Of a stretch of 64,000 nt of DNA, positions 53,061 to 61,337 are shown piece by piece. Both the position numbers and the translations under genes were made by a program. A model generated the notes under the pieces. The model had not been told where the DNA came from. It saw only the letters and a program-made list of their open reading frames with translations, and searched no databases. Source of the DNA: Pseudomonas inefficax (GTDB lineage: Bacteria; Pseudomonadota; Gammaproteobacteria; Pseudomonadales; Pseudomonadaceae); NCBI RefSeq assembly GCF_900277125.1, contig NZ_OPYN01000152.1:1-64000 (forward strand), written 5' to 3'. Position 1 is the first letter of the stretch. Each line of letters opens with the position of its first letter.

Positions 53061-53720
53061 ATGAACTACCTGCCATTTGCCCTGCTGATCGTGCTGTCCC
53101 CTGCCGTGGCCGAGAATGCCGACGACGCTGGCAACGATCCCCCCCTGACCATCAACGGCTGCGTGATTGCCGAAGCCAGCCAGTGCCCGGGGGCCGACCT
53201 GCGTGGCGCCAAACTGGCCAACCAGGACCTGCGCAAGATGAACCTGGCCGGCGCCGACCTGCGCGATGCCGACCTGCGCCATGCCCGGCTGGACCTGGCC
53301 AACCTGGAAAAGGCCAGCCTGCAAGGCGCCAACCTGACCCGCGCCAGCCTGCAGCAGAGCAACCTGCGCCTGGCCGACCTGAGCCATGGCCAGCTCGTGG
53401 CCATTCAGGGCTGGGGCCTGTTTGCCCAGGGTGCGCAATTTGCCAAGGCCGACCTCAGCGCGGCCTACCTGCAGTTCGCCAGGTTGTCAGGGGCAAAGAT
53501 GCAGCAGGCCAACCTGCGGGCGGCGGACCTGGAAATGGCCTGGCTGAGCAAGGCTGACCTGCAAGATGCCGACCTTGGCGATGCCAACCTGCAGGAGGCC
53601 AAGTTTGGCCAGAGCAACCTGGCCCGCGCCGACTTGCGTGGGGCGCGGCAGCATTACGGGAATTTTCAGGAGGCCAACATGGAGGGGTGCAAGGGGTGCC
53701 CCGAGACCTGGGATGATTGA
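53061..53720 (+). CDS. Exported pentapeptide-repeat protein
   Basis: A 219-residue protein: signal peptide MNYLPFALLIVLSPAVA, then about 33 consecutive A(D/N)LXX repeats (residues ~50-205: ADLRGAKLANQDLRKMNLAG and so on), folding as a right-handed quadrilateral helix. Cysteines occur near the start (NGCVIAEASQC) and end (EGCKGCPE). Function unknown; a conserved member of the ped cluster downstream of pedE. Periplasmic pentapeptide proteins are uncommon, most are cytoplasmic or membrane-bound. GAGAGCC before the ATG. Confidence 0.87.
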   Translation: MNYLPFALLIVLSPAVAENADDAGNDPPLTINGCVIAEASQCPGADLRGAKLANQDLRKMNLAGADLRDADLRHARLDLANLEKASLQGANLTRASLQQSNLRLADLSHGQLVAIQGWGLFAQGAQFAKADLSAAYLQFARLSGAKMQQANLRAADLEMAWLSKADLQDADLGDANLQEAKFGQSNLARADLRGARQHYGNFQEANMEGCKGCPETWDD

Positions 53721-53748
53721 GCAAAGCGTGCTTGGGCACATTGTTCCC

Positions 53749-53834
53749 CTGTGGGAGCGGGTTCACCCGCGAACACCGGCGAAGCCGGTGCCATATACCG
53801 AGTCGCCTCATTCGCGGGTGAACCCGCTCCCACA
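53749..53834. repeat. Inverted REP pair
   Basis: CCTGTGGGAGCGGGTTCACC arm and complement around ACACCGGCGAAGCCGGTGCC; convergent gap between the pentapeptide gene and pedR2. Confidence 0.87.
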
Positions 53835-53885
53835 TAGTCCCTGCTAATTCCATCAGTCACATGATGGTCTTCGAAGAAAGAAACC

Positions 53886-54527
53886 TCACCCCGCCACCCG
53901 CACCACCCCCAGATCAATCCCCAGATGCACCAGCTCGGCATGTGAACTGACCTGCAACTTGCTCTTGAGCAAGGTCAGGTGGTTGGACACGGTCTTGGCG
54001 CTGATGCACAGCTGCTCGGCAATCCCCCGCACCGGTGTGCCCTTGGCCAGCATCACGAAAATCTCCAGCTCACGCTGGGTCATGCGTTGCAGGCGCGGAT
54101 CGCTGGCAGTCTGCTGTGAGGTGCAGGCCAGCTGGGTGGCCAGAGGCTGTTCGATATAGGCATGCCCCGCCAACACGCGCTGCACTGCCTCGATCAGCAC
54201 TTCGGGCGCCGAGTTCTTGGTCAGGTAGCCCGAGGCCCCGGCATCCAGCGCCTGGCGCACCAACGGCAGTTCGTCATGCATGCTGAAGAACAGCACCCGC
54301 AATTGCGGCAGGCGCTGACGCAGGCGCCGGGTGGTTTCCAGGCCGCTGATACCTGGCAGGCCGAAGTCCATGATCACCAGGTTGGGCACTTGCTCCTGAA
54401 CCCGGGCCAGCGCCTCTTCGCCACTGGCAGCCTCACGCACCTGTACTGTCGGCAGCACCGCCCGCAGCAGGCTGGCATAGCCCTGGCGGACCACGGCGTG
54501 GTCATCGACCAACACGATATTCATCAC
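53886..54527 (-). CDS. pedR2: LuxR/NarL-type response regulator PedR2
   Basis: A 213-residue regulator: receiver with acidic pair in IVLVDDHAVVRQGYASLL, phospho-Asp in NLVIMDFGLPGISGLE, then LuxR helix-turn-helix (ELEIFVMLAKGTPVRGIAEQ and ISAKTVSNHLTLLKSKLQV). Two ATGs (54527, 54524) overlap the pedS2 stop. In P. putida the PedS2/PedR2 pair switches between pedE (no lanthanide) and pedH (lanthanide present); the palindromes before both genes are its likely targets. Confidence 0.92.
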   Translation of the reverse strand: MMNIVLVDDHAVVRQGYASLLRAVLPTVQVREAASGEEALARVQEQVPNLVIMDFGLPGISGLETTRRLRQRLPQLRVLFFSMHDELPLVRQALDAGASGYLTKNSAPEVLIEAVQRVLAGHAYIEQPLATQLACTSQQTASDPRLQRMTQRELEIFVMLAKGTPVRGIAEQLCISAKTVSNHLTLLKSKLQVSSHAELVHLGIDLGVVRVAG

Positions 54528-55798
54528 ACCTCCATGGGAATGTACAGGTCCAGCGCCCAGCCGGCACCCGGGCGGCTGAGGATGCGCAGTTCACCGCCCA
54601 GGCTACGGGCACGCTCGGCCATCGAGTGCAGGCCTACCCCGGGCCGCTGGGGCTGGCTGGCACCGCAGCCGTTGTCGCGAACCAGCAGGCGCAAGCCCTT
54701 GGCGCTGCGTTGCAGGCGTACCCGCACCTGGCTGGCGCCAGCGTGCCGGGCGACGTTGGTCAATGCCTCCTGCAGCAAGCGATACAAATGCGTCCGGCTT
54801 GCCCCGGGCAGCACCGGCAGCTGCTCGCCGACCCGCAGGCGACAATCGATACCCTGACTGGCCTGCCATTGGCTCACCAGCAGGCCGAAGGCCTCGGCCA
54901 GCGGCATGTGCTGCAACGCCAGCGGGTACAGGTCATGTACCAAGGCGCGGAAACCTTGCTGCAGGCGTTCGCAATCGAGCTCCAGGGTGCGTGTCGTCTG
55001 CGCCACCACGGTTGGCTGCTCGGCGAATATGCGTAGCAGGCAGAGCTGGGCGCGAATTCCCGCCAGGTATTGCCCAAGGTCGTCGTGCAGGGTCTGCGCC
55101 AGCTGGGTGCGCTCCCGCTCCTGCACCGCCAGCAGGGCCTGGGTGAGTTGAGTATTGTCGGCCCGGGCCTGCTGCAGAGACGCGGTCATGCGGTTGAAGT
55201 GCTCGGCCAGCTGGCGCGCCTCCGGCAGGCCGGCCTCGCGCAGACGCGCGGTCAATTGCCCCCCCGAGACTTGGCGCAAGGCCTGCAGCAGATCGTCCAG
55301 CAAGCCCATGCCCCGCCGCACCGCCCAGCGGATGGTCAACAAGCTCAGCAACAACGCCAGGCCGCACAAGACCAACAGCTGCTGCAGGGAGTCGCGAACC
55401 TCGTCGATCTCATCGCGCGCATCCACGGCAATCATTACCCGGCGCCCGTCACCCAGCTCCAGCAGCCGACTGCTGCCGTGGCGCTGGCCAAGCAGTTGGC
55501 GGCCCAACCAGGCATCCAGGCCGGTCTCTTGCGGCAGCTGCGCGGCTTCGCCCGCCGCCAGCCAGTGCACCCGCACATGGCGCAGGCTTTGCGTGAGCCG
55601 TGGTTGCAGGCTCTGCGGGGCGCGCTCGGCGGTGTCGCCAAGGTAGGCCACCACGGCTTCTGCAGATTGCAACTCTCGATCCACATCGGCTACTGCCTGG
55701 TGCAACAGCACCCCGGCACAGGCCAGCGTCACCATCGCAAAGCAGCACGTGACCCACAGGTTGATGCGCCACAGGGCCGACAGGTTGACAAGGCGCAT
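54524..55798 (-). CDS. pedS2: NarX-type sensor histidine kinase PedS2
   Basis: A 424-residue membrane kinase: two helices (LWRINLWVTCCFAMVTLACA and LLVLCGLALLLSLLTIRWAV) enclosing a periplasmic domain of about 115 residues, HAMP, HisKA_3 (His in QLAQTLHDDLGQYLAGIRAQ), HATPase (LLQEALTNVARHAGA, RDNGCGAS, GVGLHSMAERARSLGG). Start 55798 has AGGAG 8 nt away; another ATG at 55831 is possible. The periplasmic domain is the place where lanthanides are known to act in the P. putida orthologue. Divergent from the ABC-type gene at 55952. Confidence 0.9.
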   Translation of the reverse strand: MRLVNLSALWRINLWVTCCFAMVTLACAGVLLHQAVADVDRELQSAEAVVAYLGDTAERAPQSLQPRLTQSLRHVRVHWLAAGEAAQLPQETGLDAWLGRQLLGQRHGSSRLLELGDGRRVMIAVDARDEIDEVRDSLQQLLVLCGLALLLSLLTIRWAVRRGMGLLDDLLQALRQVSGGQLTARLREAGLPEARQLAEHFNRMTASLQQARADNTQLTQALLAVQERERTQLAQTLHDDLGQYLAGIRAQLCLLRIFAEQPTVVAQTTRTLELDCERLQQGFRALVHDLYPLALQHMPLAEAFGLLVSQWQASQGIDCRLRVGEQLPVLPGASRTHLYRLLQEALTNVARHAGASQVRVRLQRSAKGLRLLVRDNGCGASQPQRPGVGLHSMAERARSLGGELRILSRPGAGWALDLYIPMEV

Positions 55799-55951
55799 CA
55801 GCAGTTCTCCTAAGGGGGGGCTGCGGCTCATCGTAAAACCCGGGCCCAGGTGGTGAATTACTACCTTGGTACCGGCCGAGCGCTACTTTCTGCATATTTC
55901 CCACTCCCGGCGGGCTTCCTATGCTGGCGCCATCTGCCGTGGAGTTGCCTT

Positions 55952-57145
55952 ATGCGCCAGCCTGCCTACCTTGCCCTGACCTGCCTGCTGGCCCTGGCCG
56001 CGACGCTTTCTGCGAGCCCGACATCCGCCGCGCAGGCCCAGGGCGTGGAACCGTTGCAGGTGCGCATCGGCTACCTCGGCTATCGTCCCGATCCCGGCCC
56101 GCTGCTGTCCAACATCCTTCCCGAGCCCACCGATGCCGGGCTGCAGGGCGCCGAACTGGCGATTGTCGACAGCAACAGCAGCGGGCGCTTTCTCAAGCAG
56201 GAGTTCCACCTGGCCAACGCCAGCGTCGACAGCCCCGAAGCCCTGCTGCAAGCCGCCAAGGCCCAGCATGATCAGGGCCTGCGGCTGTTCGTGGTAAATG
56301 CCCCCGCCGCCAGCCTGCGCGCGCTGTCTGCTGCCCTGCCCGACAGCCTGCTGTTCAACGCCGGCAGCCCGGACGACAGCCTGCGCAGCAGCCAGTGCCT
56401 GGGTAATGTACTGCACAGCCTGCCCAGCCGCGCCATGCTGGCCGATGCCCTGGCGCAGTTCCTGGTGCTGCGCAAATGGCAGCGGGCGCTGTTGATCGTC
56501 GGCCAGACCGACGACGACCGGGCCTACGCGGCGGCCCTGCGCCGCGCCATGAAGCGCTTCGGCATGCAGCTGGTTGCGGAGAAAGCCTGGACGTTCGACA
56601 ACGACCAGCGCCGCAGCGCCCAGGCCGACATGCCGCTGTTCACGCAAACCGCCGAGTACGATGTGGTGCTGGTGGCCGACGAGCGCGGCGACTTCGGCGA
56701 GTACCTGCCCTACCAGACCTGGTACCCGCGCCCGGTGGCCGGCACCCAAGGCCTGACCCCCACCGGCTGGCACAAGACCGTGGAAACCTTCGGCGCGGCG
56801 CAGTTGCAAAAGCGCTTCGAAGCCCAGGCCGGGCGCTGGATGAACGACCGCGACTTCGCCGCCTGGATGGCCGTGCGCAGCGTTGCCAGCGCGGTGAGCA
56901 AACTTCGTCAGGCCGAGCCCCGCGCCCTGCAACAACTGCTGCTCAGCGAGCAGTTGCCGCTGGACGGATTCAAAGGCCGCAAGCTCAGCTACCGCCCGTG
57001 GAATGGCGAGCTGCGCCAGCCAATCCCACTGGTGCAGCCGCGGGCCCTGGTCAGCACCTCGCCGCAAGAGGGCTTCCTGCACCCGTTCAACGAAATGGAC
57101 AGCCTGGGCTACGACAAGCCCGAAGTGACCTGCGGCTACCCCTGA
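55952..57145 (+). CDS. PQQ-dehydrogenase-associated ABC substrate-binding protein
   Basis: A 397-residue periplasmic protein: signal peptide MRQPAYLALTCLLALAATLS, then a urea/amino-acid-type (Peripla_BP) fold with RIGYLGYRPDPGPLLSNILP and AELAIVDSNSSGRFLKQEFH. The C-terminal half has RDFAAWMAVRSVASAVSKLR and RKLSYRPWNGELRQPIPLV. It belongs to the group tied to PQQ alcohol oxidation and the ABC set downstream. The 55799-55951 gap has TACTAC at 55859 and GCATAT at 55892 (27 nt apart), an imperfect copy of the ped element. GGAG 7 nt before the ATG. Confidence 0.88.
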   Translation: MRQPAYLALTCLLALAATLSASPTSAAQAQGVEPLQVRIGYLGYRPDPGPLLSNILPEPTDAGLQGAELAIVDSNSSGRFLKQEFHLANASVDSPEALLQAAKAQHDQGLRLFVVNAPAASLRALSAALPDSLLFNAGSPDDSLRSSQCLGNVLHSLPSRAMLADALAQFLVLRKWQRALLIVGQTDDDRAYAAALRRAMKRFGMQLVAEKAWTFDNDQRRSAQADMPLFTQTAEYDVVLVADERGDFGEYLPYQTWYPRPVAGTQGLTPTGWHKTVETFGAAQLQKRFEAQAGRWMNDRDFAAWMAVRSVASAVSKLRQAEPRALQQLLLSEQLPLDGFKGRKLSYRPWNGELRQPIPLVQPRALVSTSPQEGFLHPFNEMDSLGYDKPEVTCGYP

Positions 57146-57176
57146 CCCGATAACCACAACAAAAAAGGATTTCGCC

Positions 57177-58166
57177 ATGCGTCGCTCCCCTTTTCACCGC
57201 GCGCTGCTCTACCCCAGCCTGCTGTCGGGCGCCCTGGCGCTTGCTTGCGGGCACGCCATGGCAGCCACCGCCTGGGTGTCGAACGAGAAGGACAACAGCC
57301 TCAGCCTGATCGACATGCAGACCCTGCAAGTCACCGAGACCCTGCCGGTGGGCCAGCGCCCGCGCGGCCTGCTGCTGTCTCACGACAAAAGGCTGCTGTA
57401 CATCTGCGCCAGCGATTCCGACCGGGTGCAGGTGATGGACGTGGCCACCCGCAAGATCATCAAGGAGCTGCCCTCCGGCAAGGACCCCGAGCAGTTCGCC
57501 CTGCACCCCAACGACCGCTGGTTGTACGTGTCCAACGAGGACGACGCGCTGGTGACGGTGATCGATACCCAGACCGACAAGGTGCTCGGGCAGATCGACG
57601 TCGGCATCGAGCCGGAAGGCATGGCGGTGAGCCCGGATGGCAAGTGGGCGGTGAACACCAGCGAAACCACCAACATGCTGCACTGGATCGACACCAGCAC
57701 CCAGACCTTGGCAGAGAGCACCCCGGTGGACCAGCGGCCGCGCTTCGTCGAGTTCAGCCAGGACGGTTCGCGGTTGTGGGCTTCGGCGGAAATCGGCGGC
57801 ACGGTAACCATTCTCGATGTGGCCAGCCGCCAGGTACTGAAAACCCTGAACTTCCAGATCAAGGGCGTGCACCCGGACAAGGTCCAGCCGGTAGGCATCA
57901 AGCTCAGCGCCGATGGCAAGTACGCGTTCGTCGCCCTGGGCCCGGCCAACCATGTGGCGGTGGTCGATGCCAAGACTTATGAAGTACTCGACTACCTGCT
58001 GGTGGGCCGGCGCGTCTGGCAACTGGCGTTCACCCCGGACCAGAGCCAGTTGCTGGCCACCAACGGGGTCAGCGGCGACGTTTCGGTGATCGATGCAAAA
58101 AACCTCAAGGTGCTCAAGTCGGTGAAGGTCGGCCGCTACCCCTGGGGCGTGGTGGTGACGCCATGA
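57177..58166 (+). CDS. PQQ-catabolism-associated YVTN beta-propeller protein
   Basis: A 329-residue exported beta-propeller: signal peptide ending GHAMA, then about seven YVTN-type repeats (DNSLSLIDMQTLQVTETLPV, GQRPRGLLLSHDKRLLYICA and so on). It is the propeller found in the ABC set of PQQ alcohol-oxidising bacteria. Overlaps the ATPase start by 4 bp and follows the binding protein by 31 bp, so all four are one operon. Could scaffold periplasmic electron carriers; unproven. Confidence 0.88.
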   Translation: MRRSPFHRALLYPSLLSGALALACGHAMAATAWVSNEKDNSLSLIDMQTLQVTETLPVGQRPRGLLLSHDKRLLYICASDSDRVQVMDVATRKIIKELPSGKDPEQFALHPNDRWLYVSNEDDALVTVIDTQTDKVLGQIDVGIEPEGMAVSPDGKWAVNTSETTNMLHWIDTSTQTLAESTPVDQRPRFVEFSQDGSRLWASAEIGGTVTILDVASRQVLKTLNFQIKGVHPDKVQPVGIKLSADGKYAFVALGPANHVAVVDAKTYEVLDYLLVGRRVWQLAFTPDQSQLLATNGVSGDVSVIDAKNLKVLKSVKVGRYPWGVVVTP

Positions 58167-58903
58167 ATACTCTCGAAGTCAGTGACGTGAGCTTTGCCTA
58201 CGGCCAGCGCGAGGCGCTCAGGCAGGTCGACTTCAGCCTGGCGCCCGGGCGCTTCGCCGCCTTGCTGGGCCCCAACGGCGCCGGCAAGTCGACCTTGATC
58301 GCCCTGCTCACCCGCTTGTACGACCTGCAGCATGGCGACATCCGTGTGTGCGGCTGCTCGCTGCGCAACGCCACACGCCCGGCCTTGCGCCAGCTGGGCG
58401 TGGTGTTCCAGCAAAGCACCCTGGACCTGGACCTGAGCGTGGAGCAGAACCTGCGCTACCACGCCTCGCTGCATGGCCTGTCGCGGCGCCAGGGCAGTAT
58501 TCGGGTGGATGCCGAGTTGGCCCGCCAGGGCCTCGATGAACGGCGGCGTGAACCCGTCCGGGCGCTGAACATCGGCCATCGGCGCCGGGTGGAGATTGCC
58601 CGCGCGCTGCTGCATGAACCGCGTTTGCTGTTGCTCGACGAAGCCAGCGTCGGCCTTGACCCGGCCAGCCGCCTGGCGCTCAACCAGCACCTGCGACTGC
58701 TGTGCCGCGAGCAGCACCTGAGTGTGCTGTGGACCACCCATTTGCTGGACGAAGTGCAGCCCAGCGATGACCTGCTGATCCTGCATCAAGGGCGCCTGGT
58801 GGCCAGCGGCACGGCCGATGCCCTGAGCCTGGAGCACGGCGGTAACCTCGACCATGCCTTTGCCAGCCTGACCCGCGCCCCCAGAGGAGCCAATGCACGA
58901 TGA
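58163..58903 (+). CDS. ABC transporter ATP-binding protein (ped locus)
   Basis: A 246-residue ABC-2-type ATPase: Walker A GPNGAGKSTL, Q-loop VFQQSTLDLDLSVEQNLRYH, degenerate signature around IGHRRRVEIARALLHEPRLL (LSGG-like region replaced by IGHRR) and Walker B LLLLDEASVGLD, then H-loop TTHLLDE. The altered signature is notable. Type matches exporters of the NodI/daunorubicin-DrrA group. Coupled to the permease gene by 4-bp overlap. Confidence 0.92.
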   Translation: MNTLEVSDVSFAYGQREALRQVDFSLAPGRFAALLGPNGAGKSTLIALLTRLYDLQHGDIRVCGCSLRNATRPALRQLGVVFQQSTLDLDLSVEQNLRYHASLHGLSRRQGSIRVDAELARQGLDERRREPVRALNIGHRRRVEIARALLHEPRLLLLDEASVGLDPASRLALNQHLRLLCREQHLSVLWTTHLLDEVQPSDDLLILHQGRLVASGTADALSLEHGGNLDHAFASLTRAPRGANAR

Positions 58904-59691
58904 ACGCTTACTGGCAGTGCTTCAACGGCATTCTCCTGCGCGAATGCCTGCGTTTCGTCCTGCAGCGCACCCGTTTTCTCAGCGCCCTGGTGCGCCCGCT
59001 GCTGTGGCTGCTGGTGTTCGCTGCCGGCTTTCGCGCGGCCCTGGGCATTGCGATCATCGAGCCCTACGACACCTACATCCCCTACGAGGTGTACATCATT
59101 CCGGGCCTTGCCTGCATGATCCTGCTGTTCAACGGCATGCAGGGCTCGCTGTCGATGGTCTATGACCGGGAGATGGGCAGCATGCGGGTGCTGTTGACCA
59201 GCCCGTTGCCGCGGCCCTTCCTGCTCGGCAGCAAGCTGCTGGCGACCTCGTTGATTTCCTTGCTGCAGGTATACGCCTTCCTTGCCATCGCCTGGTTGTA
59301 TGGCGTGCAGCCACCGGCCGCGGGCCTGTTGCTGGCGCTGCCGGCGTTGTTGCTGGTGGCGCTGATGCTCAGTGCCCTGGGGCTGCTGCTGTCGAATGCG
59401 ATTCGCCAGCTGGAGAACTTTGCCGGGGTGATGAATTTCGTGATCTTCCCGCTGTTCTTCCTGTCCTCGGCGCTATACCCGTTGTGGAAGATGCGCGAGG
59501 CCAGCCAGTGGCTGTACTGGTTGTGCGCCATTAACCCGTTCACCCATGCCGTGGAACTGGTGCGCTTTGCCTTGTATGAGCGCTTTAACCTGCTGGCGCT
59601 GGCGGTATGCCTGGGGCTGACCGTGCTGTTCACTCTGCTGGCGATTCTTACCTTCAACCCCCAGCATGCCGCGCTGCGCAAGCCGCGCTGA
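58900..59691 (+). CDS. ABC-2 type permease (PedC-like)
   Basis: A 263-residue permease with six helices (LVRPLLWLLVFAAGFRAALG, YIIPGLACMILLFNGMQGSL and FVIFPLFFLSSALYPLWKMR, the ABC-2 signature). Such permeases move substrates outward. In the ped locus it could export a toxic aldehyde, a cofactor or an envelope component; the link with PQQ is by synteny. Last gene of the set, followed by a REP. Confidence 0.92.
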   Translation: MNAYWQCFNGILLRECLRFVLQRTRFLSALVRPLLWLLVFAAGFRAALGIAIIEPYDTYIPYEVYIIPGLACMILLFNGMQGSLSMVYDREMGSMRVLLTSPLPRPFLLGSKLLATSLISLLQVYAFLAIAWLYGVQPPAAGLLLALPALLLVALMLSALGLLLSNAIRQLENFAGVMNFVIFPLFFLSSALYPLWKMREASQWLYWLCAINPFTHAVELVRFALYERFNLLALAVCLGLTVLFTLLAILTFNPQHAALRKPR

Positions 59692-59708
59692 TTGGTATGC
59701 ACATGGTT

Positions 59709-59797
59709 CTTGTGGGAGCGGGTTCACCCGCGAAGAAGGCGACGCGGTGCATGGCACCGGCTGCGCCGGTGTTCGCGGGTAAACCCGCTCCCACAGG
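59709..59797. repeat. Inverted REP pair
   Basis: TGTGGGAGCGGGTTCACCCG and complement around GGCACCGGCTGCGCCGGTGT; same class as 49237-49325. Confidence 0.87.
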
Positions 59798-59853
59798 GAC
59801 CGCGCCAGCATGCAGATAATGAGTGGGCCTGAAATATTGGCCACTCCAACCAT

Positions 59854-59895
59854 CTACTACTTTAGTACTACCTTTGCTATCTGATCGTCGCATTC
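59854..59895 (+). promoter_or_regulatory. Promoter element of the CXXXCW gene
   Basis: CTACTAC (59854-59860), 29 nt, GCATTC (59890-59895), 53 nt before the ATG. A second GTACTACC at 59865-59872 adds a half-site. Confidence 0.65.
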
Positions 59896-59948
59896 ACAAT
59901 GCACCTTCACTGGCATGTAATGGGTCTATAACAAAAAGGACAAACCCC

Positions 59949-60509
59949 ATGCCACGTGCCCTGCCCCGGCTGCCACGCCCATTGCTGGCGGCGCTTTCCC
60001 TGAGCCTGTCGCTGGGCATCGCCCAGGCCGACACCACGCCGCTGTTCTCCGCCGAGGGCTATCGCACCACCCTCTACCGCAGCCCGACCCCACAACAGGT
60101 CGAGGGCGGCCAGGTCATCGATACCGCCGGGCTGCAAGGCCTGCTGGGGCACACCCCCAAGCCGGTGCTGATCGACGTCTACCGCCGCCAGTGGCTGCAA
60201 GGCCGCTTCATCGAAGATGAACCCCACGCCAACATCCCCGGCAGCCGCTGGCTGGCCAACACCGGCGACGGCGAGCTGAGCCCGGCGTGGCACGATTACT
60301 TCGTGCGCAACCTGCAACAAGCCACCGCCGGGCGCATGGGGCAACCGCTGGTCTTTTACTGCCGCTCCGATTGCTGGTTAAGCTGGAACGCGGTAAAACG
60401 CGCCAAAGCCCTGGGCTATAAGAATCTGTATTGGTACCGCGATGGCCTGGACGCCTGGCAGCAGGCCAACCTGCCGCTGCAGCCGGCGCAGCCAGAACCC
60501 TTCCCCTGA
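59949..60509 (+). CDS. PQQ-catabolism-associated CXXXCW-motif protein (rhodanese-like)
   Basis: A 186-residue exported protein: signal peptide ending IAQA, a rhodanese-like fold (VLIDVYRRQWLQGRFIED, IPGSRWLANTGDGELSPAW) with the motif Cys-Arg-Ser-Asp-Cys-Trp in VFYCRSDCWLSWNAVKRAKA, then LGYKNLYWYRDGLDAWQ. Characteristic of the PQQ alcohol-oxidation locus; likely a periplasmic thiol or sulfur-handling protein. MPRALPR at 59949 with AAAAAGGAC upstream; earlier frame from 59823 is the promoter. Confidence 0.88.
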   Translation: MPRALPRLPRPLLAALSLSLSLGIAQADTTPLFSAEGYRTTLYRSPTPQQVEGGQVIDTAGLQGLLGHTPKPVLIDVYRRQWLQGRFIEDEPHANIPGSRWLANTGDGELSPAWHDYFVRNLQQATAGRMGQPLVFYCRSDCWLSWNAVKRAKALGYKNLYWYRDGLDAWQQANLPLQPAQPEPFP

Positions 60510-60566
60510 ATTCATCGCCTGCGAACGCGTGCCCGCTCCATCCAATAAAAACGAGGTGAAAAGGCC

Positions 60567-61232
60567 ATGTACAAAATTCTGATTGCCGACGATCACCCCC
60601 TGTTTCGCGAAGCCATCCACAACGTTATCAGCGATGGCTTCCAGGGCAGCGAAGTCATGGAAACTGCCGACCTGGACAGCGCCCTGGCGCTGACCCACGA
60701 GCATGACGACCTCGACCTGATCCTGCTCGACCTGAACATGCCTGGCATGCATGGCCTCAATGGCCTGATCACCCTGCGCAACGAGGCACCGACCACGCCG
60801 GTGGTGATTGTCTCGGCCGAGCAGGAAAAGCAGATCGTGCTGCAGGCCATCACTTATGGCGCGGTGGGCTTCATCACCAAGTCCTCGCCACGCTCGCAGA
60901 TGATCGAAGCGATAGAGCAGATCCTCAATGGCAATGTCTACCTGCCGCCCGACATCATCCGTGCCCAGAAAAGCAGCACCAGCCGGCGCCTGAACGATGC
61001 CCCGAGCTTCCCGCCGGAAATGCTCCAGGCCCTGACCCGCAAGCAGCTGCTGGTACTCGAGCGCATGACCAAGGGCGAGTCGAACAAGCAGATCGCCTAC
61101 ACCCTGGATATCGCCGAGACTACGGTAAAGGCTCACGTTTCGGCGATCCTGCGCAAGCTCAACGTGCACAACCGGGTGCAGGCCATCCTCAGTGCCGGTG
61201 ATATCGATTTCGGTGATTACCTGCGGCGTTGA
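60567..61232 (+). CDS. pedR1: LuxR/NarL-type response regulator PedR1 (AgmR/ErbR)
   Basis: A 221-residue regulator: [16 protein letters not shown], phospho-Asp in [13 protein letters not shown], and C-terminal LuxR helix-turn-helix [20 protein letters not shown] and [20 protein letters not shown]. It is the AgmR/ErbR/EraR type that activates alcohol-oxidation genes. It follows the CXXXCW gene by 57 bp. The CTACTAC-N29-GCATTC promoters are candidate targets, alongside the adjacent kinase at 61338. Confidence 0.92.
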   Translation: MYKILIADDHPLFREAIHNVISDGFQGSEVMETADLDSALALTHEHDDLDLILLDLNMPGMHGLNGLITLRNEAPTTPVVIVSAEQEKQIVLQAITYGAVGFITKSSPRSQMIEAIEQILNGNVYLPPDIIRAQKSSTSRRLNDAPSFPPEMLQALTRKQLLVLERMTKGESNKQIAYTLDIAETTVKAHVSAILRKLNVHNRVQAILSAGDIDFGDYLRR

Positions 61233-61240
61233 CCTGTTCC

Positions 61241-61334
61241 GGCCTCTTCGCGGGCTTGCCCGCTCCCACAGGTATTGCGCAACACTGAAACAGCGGGAAT
61301 CCTGTGGGAGCGGGCAAGCCCGCGAAGAGGCCGG
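61241..61334. repeat. Inverted REP pair
   Basis: GGCCTCTTCGCGGGCTTGCC and complement CCCGCGAAGAGGCC with CCCGCTCCCACAGG arms and a 30-bp spacer; between the convergent pedR1 and kinase genes, probably also a transcription stop. Confidence 0.87.
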
Positions 61335-61337
61335 CGG

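Noticed and set aside
5101..61334. Possible CRISPR array from the repeated palindromes
   Set aside because: Copies are dispersed over tens of kb, lie between genes in inverted pairs and have no regular spacers; they are REP/BIME elements.
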